Shown here in pieces: positions 35,057-43,545 of a stretch of DNA of 64,000 nt. The notes beneath the pieces were generated by a model that saw only the letters and a program-made list of their open reading frames with translations, was not told where the DNA came from and did no database searches. This DNA comes from Pseudoalteromonas luteoviolacea (lineage in GTDB: Bacteria; Pseudomonadota; Gammaproteobacteria; Enterobacterales; Alteromonadaceae): assembly GCF_001750165.1 (NCBI RefSeq), contig NZ_CP015411.1, positions 530,001 through 594,000 of the forward strand, in the 5' to 3' direction. Numbering within the stretch: position 1 is the first letter of the stretch; every line of letters begins with the position of its first letter. Both the position numbers and the translations under genes were made by a program.

Positions 35057-37774
35057 TTATTTCGCGCGATATAATCCTATTTCAGAAAGTTGCAGCAGGT
35101 TGTTGCCGTTAGCATCGGTCGCTGTATGGGTCAGCTCAATACGATAGTGTGTGTAGGCCGCTGTGTTATCAACTCGAAAAGTCCGAGTCTGATTTCGGGC
35201 GGTAAAGAGCTCCGACTCCCGAGCATCTATCGCATGCCATTGTATACCGTCATTAGAACCTAGCAATGTCCAACTGGATGGATCGCGTTCAGGCGCATCA
35301 TTACCACTGGTAATACTATAGGCGCTTAACGTGTGCGCTTGTTCGGCTATAAACTGTAACCAGCCTTTGTCCGTTAACGCGACATATTTGTTGTCAAAAT
35401 TGCCATCAAAAGCGCTTTGATAACCTTCTCCCCATTGGCTAAAGCCTTCGTGCTCCGCACTGGCTTGCCCACCGAGCAATACAAAATTTTCAAGTGTGAT
35501 TGGAAGCATGACTGTGTTTTTGTCAGCTAATAAATCTATCTCAGCAATTTGAAATAAAGACTCACCATTGCTTTGCTGGCCACTATTTAAAAAATTAAAG
35601 CGGAAATGTTGGTAGTGCTGCGTCGCTGCAAGTGAAAACTCGCGTGTTTCCAGCCTTTGGTCAAATACTTGGTTAGACTGCACATCAATTTCCTGCCAAG
35701 AGTGCCCATCTTGTGAACCCAATAGCGTCCAATTGCTTGGATCTCGACTCGGTTGGTTATCACCCACGGTTAAGCGATAAGCAACTAATTGACCAGTTCC
35801 ATGTGTAGAGAATGTGATGTCTGATTGATCGTTTATCGTTAGATATTTTGTGTAACGGTCTCCATCGATTGCTTTAGCAATATCATAGATAGGATCAGCA
35901 GGCTCTGTGGATGCCGTGATGTCTGTTCCTAGCTGCACTAAGCTAATTTGATCTTCTGGGATAGCAGGTGCTTCTGGCGCTGCTCCTAGAGTTGCTTGGT
36001 ATTTTTGCCACAGCACATTAATATCTTGATTTAAGATGCGTTTGAGCGCTTCTACTAGTGTCCATTCCCAACCTTCACGTTGGCTAGTAAGTACCATTTG
36101 ATTGATTTTATATGTAAAGTCATCGTCATAGTTATCTTGGATCCAAGATAAGAAAAACCCTGTGTTGGTGTAACCACCTAACCAATTTTTGGACGGGGAA
36201 GGGTTTCTTGTCGCATGGAAACCAGCTCGGATCCGCACAAGGTCAGCTATCCCTTCAACAATTGCATGTGTTTCATTGCCATCAGCCATATGTCCAGTTG
36301 GAAAGTGTTGATAGCCATGCACCAGCTCATGCCAGAATACCCCTAATAGTTCGTAAATGACCTCTTCGTCAGTTGCATTCGCTAAAGATTCAGTGATGTA
36401 TTTGGTACTAAATGCAATCTCCATATTGCGTCCAGAACCGGCGCGATATGCCAGGGTATCCATCCATTTTAGACTAAAGGTCACTGAGTCAAACTCAGGG
36501 GATTCACCATAGTGCTTATAAAGATACTGGTTTACTTTTAGCGTCACATCATTGATGGTTTTTTCTAAATCAGGGAACAGGCGATGGATACGTTTATAGC
36601 CTGCACTTTCTGTATCCTCATGGGCAAATTTAATTTCAGGGTAGGCGAAGCCTTGCCATGGATTAGCAGGATCGACAACCTTCACTTTTTGGCTCACGAC
36701 TTCACTTTGGCCATGCCAGTTATAAGACACCAGTTCGATATTTTTGACACCTGGGGTGTCAAACGTGACCACTGGGTTTTGTGCCAAGCTAGTGGCCGGA
36801 GTTCCTTGCTCAAATTGCCATTCAAAGCTATTTGGTTGGTTGAGACTCGCATCTTTTAGCTCTAATATTTCTCCAACAAAAACAGTACTGGTCTCGCTGT
36901 TGATGCCAGCAATCGGAAGTTGAGTGTTAGTAAATAAGTCTATTTCGGCGATTTGAAGTAAATCATATCCCCAGTCATCAGTGCCTTTGTGAGTCAGATC
37001 AAAGCGGTAGTGCTGATAAGGTTTTGCATTGTCAACGATGTAAGTTTTTTGTTCAAAACGCTTGTCAAAAGCTTGGCCATTTTGTGTGTCAATGGTTTGC
37101 CAGTTTTCACCATCATTAGAGCCTTGTAATGTCCAATTGTGTGGATCTCTGCCTGGTGCATCATTTGCAGAGGTCAATTGATATTTGGTAAGGCTTTGCG
37201 GCTGCTCAAGGGATACTTGTATCCAGCCTTGTGGCTTAAGAGTGACGTATTTTGTACGGGGATCGCCATCAAATGCATTATTGAGCGCTTCACCAGCGGG
37301 GGATTCTGCTTTTTGCTCACTTAATGTAATGCTGTTGCCTATCAGGCTCATCTGTGAAATTGGATCGTTCTTCTTATCATGCGCAACTTTTTCCCATACT
37401 TGGCTTACATTAGGATCTTCGTTGAGCGTCCACCATTTGGCTTTATACAACTCTCCTTTAAATGCAACTATATGTCCTTTTGTATAAACCTGTGCATGTA
37501 GCCAAGGGTTAGGTGTACTGAGTTCACTATTAATGAACTGTACAAACTGCCAAGCACCAGATTTATTAATAGCTGGTGTATCACCCTCTGTCCACCAGTT
37601 TGCTTGATAAATTGCGCCTTGATGTGTTACTCGGTGACCTTTTTTGTAGCTAGTTTTATCCTGCCATTCGCTCAGTGTTGTTGTTTGTATAGTTTGGTGT
37701 GTATGTCCTGAGTGCGCATGTATAGATGTTGATTGGATAGCCAGTGCTAAAGCACAAAGTGCAAACCGTTTCAT
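35057..37774 (-). CDS. Large secreted protein: two chitin-binding modules, three discoidin-like domains, PKD and basic secretory protease domain
   Basis: 905 residues with signal peptide (1-20, SIHA). Two CBM5/12-type modules follow (about 37-68 and 92-125; W-Q-D-K-T-S-Y-K-K-G and Q-A-N-W-W / K-A-K-W-W). Then a discoidin/F5-8C-like domain (about 148-283), a PKD-like domain (about 290-370), a protease domain of the plant-and-bacterial basic secretory protein family (about 375-590) with HELVHGYQ at His482 followed by E-G-I-A-D-L-V, and two more discoidin-like domains (about 620-745 and 760-903). All three share the pattern DP-x-x-WTLxGSxDGxxW. It probably binds and degrades polymers outside the cell; the substrate is unknown. 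Confidence 0.85.
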   Translation of the reverse strand: MKRFALCALALAIQSTSIHAHSGHTHQTIQTTTLSEWQDKTSYKKGHRVTHQGAIYQANWWTEGDTPAINKSGAWQFVQFINSELSTPNPWLHAQVYTKGHIVAFKGELYKAKWWTLNEDPNVSQVWEKVAHDKKNDPISQMSLIGNSITLSEQKAESPAGEALNNAFDGDPRTKYVTLKPQGWIQVSLEQPQSLTKYQLTSANDAPGRDPHNWTLQGSNDGENWQTIDTQNGQAFDKRFEQKTYIVDNAKPYQHYRFDLTHKGTDDWGYDLLQIAEIDLFTNTQLPIAGINSETSTVFVGEILELKDASLNQPNSFEWQFEQGTPATSLAQNPVVTFDTPGVKNIELVSYNWHGQSEVVSQKVKVVDPANPWQGFAYPEIKFAHEDTESAGYKRIHRLFPDLEKTINDVTLKVNQYLYKHYGESPEFDSVTFSLKWMDTLAYRAGSGRNMEIAFSTKYITESLANATDEEVIYELLGVFWHELVHGYQHFPTGHMADGNETHAIVEGIADLVRIRAGFHATRNPSPSKNWLGGYTNTGFFLSWIQDNYDDDFTYKINQMVLTSQREGWEWTLVEALKRILNQDINVLWQKYQATLGAAPEAPAIPEDQISLVQLGTDITASTEPADPIYDIAKAIDGDRYTKYLTINDQSDITFSTHGTGQLVAYRLTVGDNQPSRDPSNWTLLGSQDGHSWQEIDVQSNQVFDQRLETREFSLAATQHYQHFRFNFLNSGQQSNGESLFQIAEIDLLADKNTVMLPITLENFVLLGGQASAEHEGFSQWGEGYQSAFDGNFDNKYVALTDKGWLQFIAEQAHTLSAYSITSGNDAPERDPSSWTLLGSNDGIQWHAIDARESELFTARNQTRTFRVDNTAAYTHYRIELTHTATDANGNNLLQLSEIGLYRAK

Positions 37775-37915
37775 GATTAACTCCCATTATCTTGATTGTT
37801 TTTATTTGGAACGTTCCATTTATTATTGGCACAAAATAACACCAATTCAAAGTATTAATTACAGCTGATAATATATAAAACAGAAAAAAGTATTGATTAT
37901 GTTTGGGGGGAGCAA

Positions 37916-37938
37916 TAAAAAAGCCGGGATAACCGGCT
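37916..37938 (-). terminator. Terminator of efpL
   Basis: On the minus strand agccgg-ttatc-ccggct followed by tttttta: stem and T run, 17 bases after the stop at 37955. Confidence 0.88.
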
Positions 37939-37954
37939 GTTTTGATAGGCTAGA

Positions 37955-38527
37955 TTAGCTGTCTGCACGACTCATAAATTTAACTTCGGTGGTGTTGATT
38001 TTAATTTTATCACCGGTTGAAATATGTTCAGGCACTTGGACGATTAGACCAGTCGTCAGCGTTGCTGGTTTAGTACGTGCACTGGCAGAAGCTCCTTTAA
38101 TAGACGGCGCTGTGTCTTCAATTACAAGCTCGACACTTGAAGGTAAATCGATAGATACAGGGCTGCCCTCTACAACGACTACCGACAGGCCTTTAGTATC
38201 TTCGTTGATAAATAAAACCTGTTCAGAAATAGCTTCTTTGTTTAGGTGGTAAGGCGTGTAGTCTTCTTCATCCATAAAGACATATTCTTCACCATCAATA
38301 TATGAAAACATTGCAGGACGACGAGTTAAATCGGCAAGTTTAAGCATTTCTTCGGCTTTAAATGTTTCATCTACTTTACCATTGTTGACAACATCGTACA
38401 TACGCATACGGTAAAGGCTTCCCCCAGCACGACCTTGAGGTACTGAACGTTCAATATCACGTACGATCATTACGCGACCGTTGTATTCAATCGCAGCATG
38501 TTTTTTTATTTCACTGGCCTTTGGCAT
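37955..38527 (-). CDS. yeiP: Elongation factor P-like protein (EfpL/YeiP)
   Basis: 190 residues from the ATG at 38527, chosen because GGGA lies seven bases upstream and the length equals E. coli YeiP; the frame extends in front to 38560. Three OB-like domains: MPKASEIKKHAAIEYNG at the N-terminus, SVPQGRAGG as the tip loop (where EF-P has its modified Lys), and the C-terminal TGLIVQVPEHISTGDKIKI. It acts on ribosomes stalled at difficult motifs; the gene stands alone. Confidence 0.95.
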   Translation of the reverse strand: MPKASEIKKHAAIEYNGRVMIVRDIERSVPQGRAGGSLYRMRMYDVVNNGKVDETFKAEEMLKLADLTRRPAMFSYIDGEEYVFMDEEDYTPYHLNKEAISEQVLFINEDTKGLSVVVVEGSPVSIDLPSSVELVIEDTAPSIKGASASARTKPATLTTGLIVQVPEHISTGDKIKINTTEVKFMSRADS

Positions 38528-38687
38528 AGTAATTCCCAAATTTATTTTGTTTTGCAGCAAACTAGCATGAAGTAGTAGTTAGGCCAAGTGTGACATGCGT
38601 TTTATTGTCTGATTGTGCAATGCTAGGATAAGAAGATTAATAGTCACAGTTCGCTTGTGCAATGTAATCATTAATAGGAGAGTTGTT

Positions 38688-39263
38688 ATGGAGCAGTGTT
38701 TACACATTAAATGTCAATGTGGCAAAGTACGTGGACAAGTTTCTTACGGTAATAAACTGTTTCACAATCGGGTGGTGTGTTATTGCGATGATTGTCAGGC
38801 ATTTGTGAATCACCTAAAGCAGTCAAATGTATTAAATGCGTATGGTGGCTCTGATGTTTTTCAAGTGAGCGCTTCCCAGCTCATCTTTACTCAAGGAAAA
38901 AGCAACATCGCTTGTTTGACGGTTACTTTAGGCGGTGTTCATCGCTGGTTTGCAAAATGTTGTAATACGCCTTTGGGGAATACTTTGAGTGCGCGTTGGC
39001 CGTTGGTTGGTTTGTTAGATTGTTGTATTGAAGAAGACTTAGATGCGTGTGTTGGTCGACCTTCCGGTAGTGTTTTTTGTAAGTTTGCAAATGGAGAGAT
39101 CCCTTATGAAGTGAAAGGATCTTGGTCACATAAACAAGTCGCCGCTCAGCTTATAATGAAAATAGCACTGTGGCGATTACTACGAAAAGGTAAGCCGTCG
39201 CCATTTTACGCGCAAGGCAATCCAATTGTTCAGCCATATTGCCTTGCTGATAAAGGAAGTTAA
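38688..39263 (+). CDS. DUF6151/GFA-like cysteine-rich protein
   Basis: 191 residues from the ATG at 38688 with aggag seven bases upstream (frame open from 38613). Zinc-binding Cys pattern of the GFA/CENP-V fold: CQCGKVRG at residues 7-14, CYCDDCQAF at about 31-39, and FAKCCNTPLGNT in the middle, the usual third cluster. Members act as glutathione-dependent formaldehyde-activating enzymes or have no known role; the C-terminal extension here suggests the DUF6151 branch. The stop overlaps that of the convergent lipoprotein gene by a few bases. Confidence 0.8.
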   Translation: MEQCLHIKCQCGKVRGQVSYGNKLFHNRVVCYCDDCQAFVNHLKQSNVLNAYGGSDVFQVSASQLIFTQGKSNIACLTVTLGGVHRWFAKCCNTPLGNTLSARWPLVGLLDCCIEEDLDACVGRPSGSVFCKFANGEIPYEVKGSWSHKQVAAQLIMKIALWRLLRKGKPSPFYAQGNPIVQPYCLADKGS

Positions 39264-40588
39264 AGTGCGTAAAGTGCCGCCATTTCTTGGTAATTTAAAC
39301 CAAACTGCTTTTTAAACCAACTATTTACAAATTCATTGTCTGGCGCTATTTTGCCACAGCGTAAAATATATTCACCATATTGAGTACCGATTAAACCATT
39401 GCAATGCGTTTCGGTCCAAATACGCGCTAGTTGTGTTTTAAAATCTAGCTGCAATATATCTAGCTGCTTATCCAGCTTAGCATCCACATCCAAAAAGGTT
39501 GCTTTTACGGGTTTTATATTGAGTTGTGGGAAGTCGGCTTGGTGGCTTTGAGTATAGTGCGTTTGACTGTCATCAACACGAAATTCTATTTGCTGTTGAG
39601 CGACTGTCCCTGCATATTTTGCATCAATGCTAAATTGTTCAGTGAACTCAGTCACGGGGTAGCTATAGGCTTTTTTCACTTCTATATCGAGTGTGTTAGA
39701 AGGGTCAACTTTGCTTTGCTTTTCTTCTGTCAGCGTAAAATGTGTTTGTCTACTTACTAGTTTTGCATTTCTAATGTGTTCAAGACTGGCATCAAAATTG
39801 AGCTTAAATGTTTTTTCACCAACAGGGCTGTACCACAGGCTCTCTCTGAATATTTTTTTTAGTTTAGTAGAGGATGTGTGGAGTGAATTAGCTTGTCGGC
39901 TGGTACGATGTAAATTCACTTTAAATCGAGGGGTGAGTTCAATGCTCGAATAGCGACTTGAGTCGTGAGAAATCGATTCTAAACTCTGTGGTAGATCCCA
40001 TGCCATACAGTATTTTTCTGTAAACTGACGCAAAAAAAATCGTTCATCATTCACCTTGGTAGACATGCGGGAGCACTGAGCATGTGCTTTATTCTGCAAA
40101 GCGGCTCTGTAAGTTGAAAATTGGCTATGTAACTGTGCGTTGCTAATAAGAAAAGCATAGCGATGCTCGAAAAAGCGAAATTGATCAGGAAAACGTGACT
40201 GGCCCAATTGTGCCGCGCGAGCTTTTAACCACTGTGTTGTATAGTCGATTTCTTCATTTTGTGTATTTGCAATGGGGCCGAATGGTTCTATTTGCCATTC
40301 GATTTGATTTCGCAGTAGAGACTCCAGCCTGAGCGCAGCGCCAGTAGGGTTGCCACCTAAGCGCAGCATGCGTACATCAATTAAGCCTTTATCTAATATC
40401 TTATTGCGCGCTTGCATTAAGCCTTTTTGCGCTTCAATATCATGTGGGTCTTCTTTGAGTGCTCGTTCGTAATATTCAGCTGACTGGGAATACATACCTG
40501 CTTGGAATAAATTGTCTCCTTTCTCTACCAAGCTTTTACAGCCACTGAGAGCCAGTGCCAGCATAGATAAAACAAATACGTTTCTCAC
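39260..40588 (-). CDS. TPR-containing lipoprotein of unknown function
   Basis: 442 residues. Lipobox LSGC at residues 14-17 predicts lipidation; the first mature residues are K-S. One tetratricopeptide pair follows (about 21-60, GMYSQSAEYYERALKEDPHD). The remaining 380 residues form an unrecognised domain rich in beta strands, with a C-terminal NSWFKKQFGLNYQEMAALYAL. I do not know the family. It may be an assembly or envelope factor. The convergent stop overlaps the neighbour's. Confidence 0.78.
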   Translation of the reverse strand: MRNVFVLSMLALALSGCKSLVEKGDNLFQAGMYSQSAEYYERALKEDPHDIEAQKGLMQARNKILDKGLIDVRMLRLGGNPTGAALRLESLLRNQIEWQIEPFGPIANTQNEEIDYTTQWLKARAAQLGQSRFPDQFRFFEHRYAFLISNAQLHSQFSTYRAALQNKAHAQCSRMSTKVNDERFFLRQFTEKYCMAWDLPQSLESISHDSSRYSSIELTPRFKVNLHRTSRQANSLHTSSTKLKKIFRESLWYSPVGEKTFKLNFDASLEHIRNAKLVSRQTHFTLTEEKQSKVDPSNTLDIEVKKAYSYPVTEFTEQFSIDAKYAGTVAQQQIEFRVDDSQTHYTQSHQADFPQLNIKPVKATFLDVDAKLDKQLDILQLDFKTQLARIWTETHCNGLIGTQYGEYILRCGKIAPDNEFVNSWFKKQFGLNYQEMAALYAL

Positions 40589-40816
40589 TTTGTTGTCTTC
40601 CTTTTTATCAATGAGATAGTACAGACTTTTGCTTTGAATGCGTCAGATGACTTAGCAATTGGTCTTTTATTAGATTTGTATGTGGTTACATTTATAAAGT
40701 GAATGTGAACCATTAACTATATAGTAGTTGTTAATCCGTACCCATGTCTATGACTTAGGGTTAAAGTTAGTTTACATTGAGGGGGATCATGCACAAATTC
40801 GGAGTGGGGGAATAAA

Positions 40817-40834
40817 GGCCCCTAAGGGCCAATT
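40817..40834 (-). terminator. Terminator of the thioesterase gene
   Basis: ggccc-ttag-gggcc followed by tttatt on the minus strand, 14 bases after the stop at 40848. The rest of the 40589-40816 gap holds AT-rich sequence without a clear gene. Confidence 0.75.
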
Positions 40835-40847
40835 AGAAAAGTAAAAA

Positions 40848-41585
40848 TTAATTCGTATTGATAAGCTGTGAAACGGTATCTATTACTTGTTGACTATGTG
40901 TATTGATAAAGAAATGCCCCCCATTAAAAGCATGTTTGGTAATAGGTAAAGCAGATAAGTTCTGCCAAGCATCAACCATTGATGGTGTAACTTCAATATC
41001 ATCGTGGCCAAATAATACATTAATGGGGATGGGTAATGGATATTCTTCAGCTTGATAACAATCGGCAATTTCGAAATCTGCTCTGAGCAGTGGCAGGAAC
41101 AGCTCCATCAGTTCCGCATTATCTAATACTTCTTTGGGTGTGCCATTGAGGTCGCGCAGCTCTGCGATAAACTCTGCTTCTGGTAAATGATATATAGGTT
41201 CCTTATTTCCTTTAAGGTAGGGAGCTCGACTGCCCGATGCAATCAATTTAAGCGGCAATACTTGGCGACTTCTATGCAGTGTCAGTGCCAACTCATAGGC
41301 AACTCGACTGCCCAAACTATGACCAAAGAACACGCAAGGCTTTTCTGTGATGAAATCACTATATTGCATAAGTTCATCAATAATTTGGTTCATTTTGTTA
41401 TAAGGCACTTCCATTAATCGAGCGCTACGCCCCGGAAGCTGAACCAGTACAATTTCAATATGCTCAGGTAGTTTGCTAAGCCATGACATAAAAATACTCG
41501 GTGAACCACCTGCGTATGGAAAACAAAAGAGGCGAAGTGTTGCATTTGGTTTTGGTTTCGGGATTAAAAATAGTTTTGGTGTCAT
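40848..41585 (-). CDS. Type II thioesterase (alpha/beta hydrolase, NRPS/PKS editing type)
   Basis: 245 residues. Hallmarks of GrsT/TesA-type thioesterases: LFCFPYAGGSPSIF near the N-terminus, QLPGRSAR, the nucleophile elbow FFGHSLGS (Ser90), FGHDDIEV with the acid, and NGGHFF with the catalytic His. Such enzymes free misprimed carrier proteins of nonribosomal peptide or polyketide synthases. No synthase, carrier protein or phosphopantetheinyl transferase lies within the window, so this is an orphan. Divergent from prfC across 307 bases. Confidence 0.9.
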   Translation of the reverse strand: MTPKLFLIPKPKPNATLRLFCFPYAGGSPSIFMSWLSKLPEHIEIVLVQLPGRSARLMEVPYNKMNQIIDELMQYSDFITEKPCVFFGHSLGSRVAYELALTLHRSRQVLPLKLIASGSRAPYLKGNKEPIYHLPEAEFIAELRDLNGTPKEVLDNAELMELFLPLLRADFEIADCYQAEEYPLPIPINVLFGHDDIEVTPSMVDAWQNLSALPITKHAFNGGHFFINTHSQQVIDTVSQLINTN

Positions 41586-41648
41586 GGTTGTTTTTTTTAT
41601 TATTGGTTGATAGCGCTTATCCTAACAATTTAAGCAAAATTGTATAGT

Positions 41649-41677
41649 GGCTTTTTACCAGCAGTGTAAAGAGCCAA
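41649..41677. repeat. Inverted repeat between the thioesterase and prfC genes
   Basis: tggctttttac and its near complement ending taaagagcca form a stem with a small loop. The 307-base divergent region (41586-41892) must hold two promoters but none could be placed securely. Confidence 0.4.
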
Positions 41678-41892
41678 TGTGACAGAAGATAGCGGTATGG
41701 CATGCATAGGGATTAAACTCGTGATATTGGGGCGTTGCACCTGAATGTAAAGAATGTGGTAGTTTATCCGCAAATTATACGCCGATAAGTTGTTTAAATA
41801 GTCAGGATCAGAGACAATATGCGGATATGTGTTCACAGCCGAGTGTTATCAGTTAATAGTCACACTCAGATAAGCCAAAAGTAGAGTTTTCA

Positions 41893-43482
41893 ATGTCAAA
41901 CAACAGTATCCAGCAAGAAGTATCGCTTCGCCGTACTTTTGCCATTATTTCTCACCCGGATGCGGGTAAAACCACCATTACAGAGAAAGTACTTTTATTC
42001 GGAAAGGCGTTACAAAAAGCCGGTACGGTAAAAGGTCGTGGTTCAAATCAACACGCAAAATCTGACTGGATGGAAATGGAAAAAGAGCGTGGTATATCGG
42101 TAACTACCTCGGTAATGCAGTTCCCGTATAATGATGCATTGGTAAACCTACTAGATACTCCGGGACACGAAGACTTCTCTGAAGATACTTATCGTACACT
42201 GACTGCTGTTGACTCATGTCTAATGGTAATCGACGCGGCAAAAGGTGTTGAGGATAGAACACGTAAATTAATGGAAGTTACTCGCTTACGTGACACGCCA
42301 ATCGTGACTTTCATGAACAAACTTGACCGTGACATCCGCGACCCAATGGAAGTGATGGACGAAGTCGAAACAGAACTAAATATCATGTGTGCGCCTATCA
42401 CTTGGCCAATCGGCTGCGGTAAAGAGTTTAAAGGCGTGTACCACATTCATCGTGATGAAACGATTTTATATGCAACGGGCCATGGTCATACCATCCAGGA
42501 AAAACGCATCATTAAGGGGTTAGACAATCCAGATCTAGACGCCGAAATCGGTGATGAGTTAGCGGAGCAGCTTCGTGAAGAGCTAGAGCTGGTGATCGGT
42601 GCATCAAATGAGTTTGATCATGAGTTGTTTTTATCGGGTGAGCTAACACCTGTTTACTTTGGTACAGCATTAGGTAACTTTGGTGTTGACCATATGCTTG
42701 ACGGTTTAACAGAGTGGGCGCCAACGCCAATGCCACGTCAAACTGAAGAGCGTGAAGTAAAAGCTGAAGAAGAAAAGTTCTCAGGCTTCGTATTTAAAAT
42801 TCAAGCGAATATGGACCCCAAACACCGTGACCGTATTGCCTTTATGCGAATTGTATCAGGTAAATATACGCAAGGCATGAAGATGGACCATGTACGTATT
42901 GGCAAAAAAGTCAGTATCTCCGACGCAGTAACCTTTATGGCGGGTGACCGTGAGCGTGCTCAAGAGGCCTATGCGGGTGACATCATTGGCTTGCATAATC
43001 ACGGTACAATCCAAATCGGTGATACCTTCACGCAAGGTGAGAAGCTGAAATTCAGTGGTATTCCAAATTTCGCACCGGAATTATTCCGTAGCATTCGTTT
43101 AAAAGATCCGCTGAAGCAAAAGCAGTTGCTAAAAGGTTTAGTACAGCTGTCAGAAGAAGGTGCGGTACAGGTATTTAGACCACTACAAAATAACAGCTTA
43201 ATCGTAGGTGCCGTCGGTGTGCTTCAGTTTGATGTGGTTGTAGCACGCCTGAAAGCTGAATATAACGTAGATGCAATTTACGAAAGCGTGGCGGTACAAA
43301 CAGCCCGTTGGGTAACGTGCGACGACGATAAAAAGATGGCTGAGTTTAAACGCAAATGTGAAGCAAACTTGGCCCTTGATGGTGGTGATAACTTAACTTA
43401 CATTGCACCTAGCCGTGTAAATTTAAACTTATCAATGGAACGCTATCCTGATGTTAAGTTCCACCATACACGTGAACACTAA
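41893..43482 (+). CDS. prfC: Peptide chain release factor 3
   Basis: 529 residues, same as E. coli RF3. GTPase domain with P-loop HPDAGKTT (about 21-28), GISVTTSVMQF switch I, LLDTPGHEDF switch II and FMNKLDRD for guanine recognition; EF-G-like domains II and III follow. It recycles RF1 and RF2 after termination. Followed by argS after 63 bases, probably separately regulated, since no terminator is seen between them. Confidence 0.97.
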   Translation: MSNNSIQQEVSLRRTFAIISHPDAGKTTITEKVLLFGKALQKAGTVKGRGSNQHAKSDWMEMEKERGISVTTSVMQFPYNDALVNLLDTPGHEDFSEDTYRTLTAVDSCLMVIDAAKGVEDRTRKLMEVTRLRDTPIVTFMNKLDRDIRDPMEVMDEVETELNIMCAPITWPIGCGKEFKGVYHIHRDETILYATGHGHTIQEKRIIKGLDNPDLDAEIGDELAEQLREELELVIGASNEFDHELFLSGELTPVYFGTALGNFGVDHMLDGLTEWAPTPMPRQTEEREVKAEEEKFSGFVFKIQANMDPKHRDRIAFMRIVSGKYTQGMKMDHVRIGKKVSISDAVTFMAGDRERAQEAYAGDIIGLHNHGTIQIGDTFTQGEKLKFSGIPNFAPELFRSIRLKDPLKQKQLLKGLVQLSEEGAVQVFRPLQNNSLIVGAVGVLQFDVVVARLKAEYNVDAIYESVAVQTARWVTCDDDKKMAEFKRKCEANLALDGGDNLTYIAPSRVNLNLSMERYPDVKFHHTREH

Positions 43483-43545
43483 TAAGCGCTTAAATTGAAT
43501 TTAACCTTGCTGGTTTGATGGCTGGCAAGGGTCACAGGATAACAA

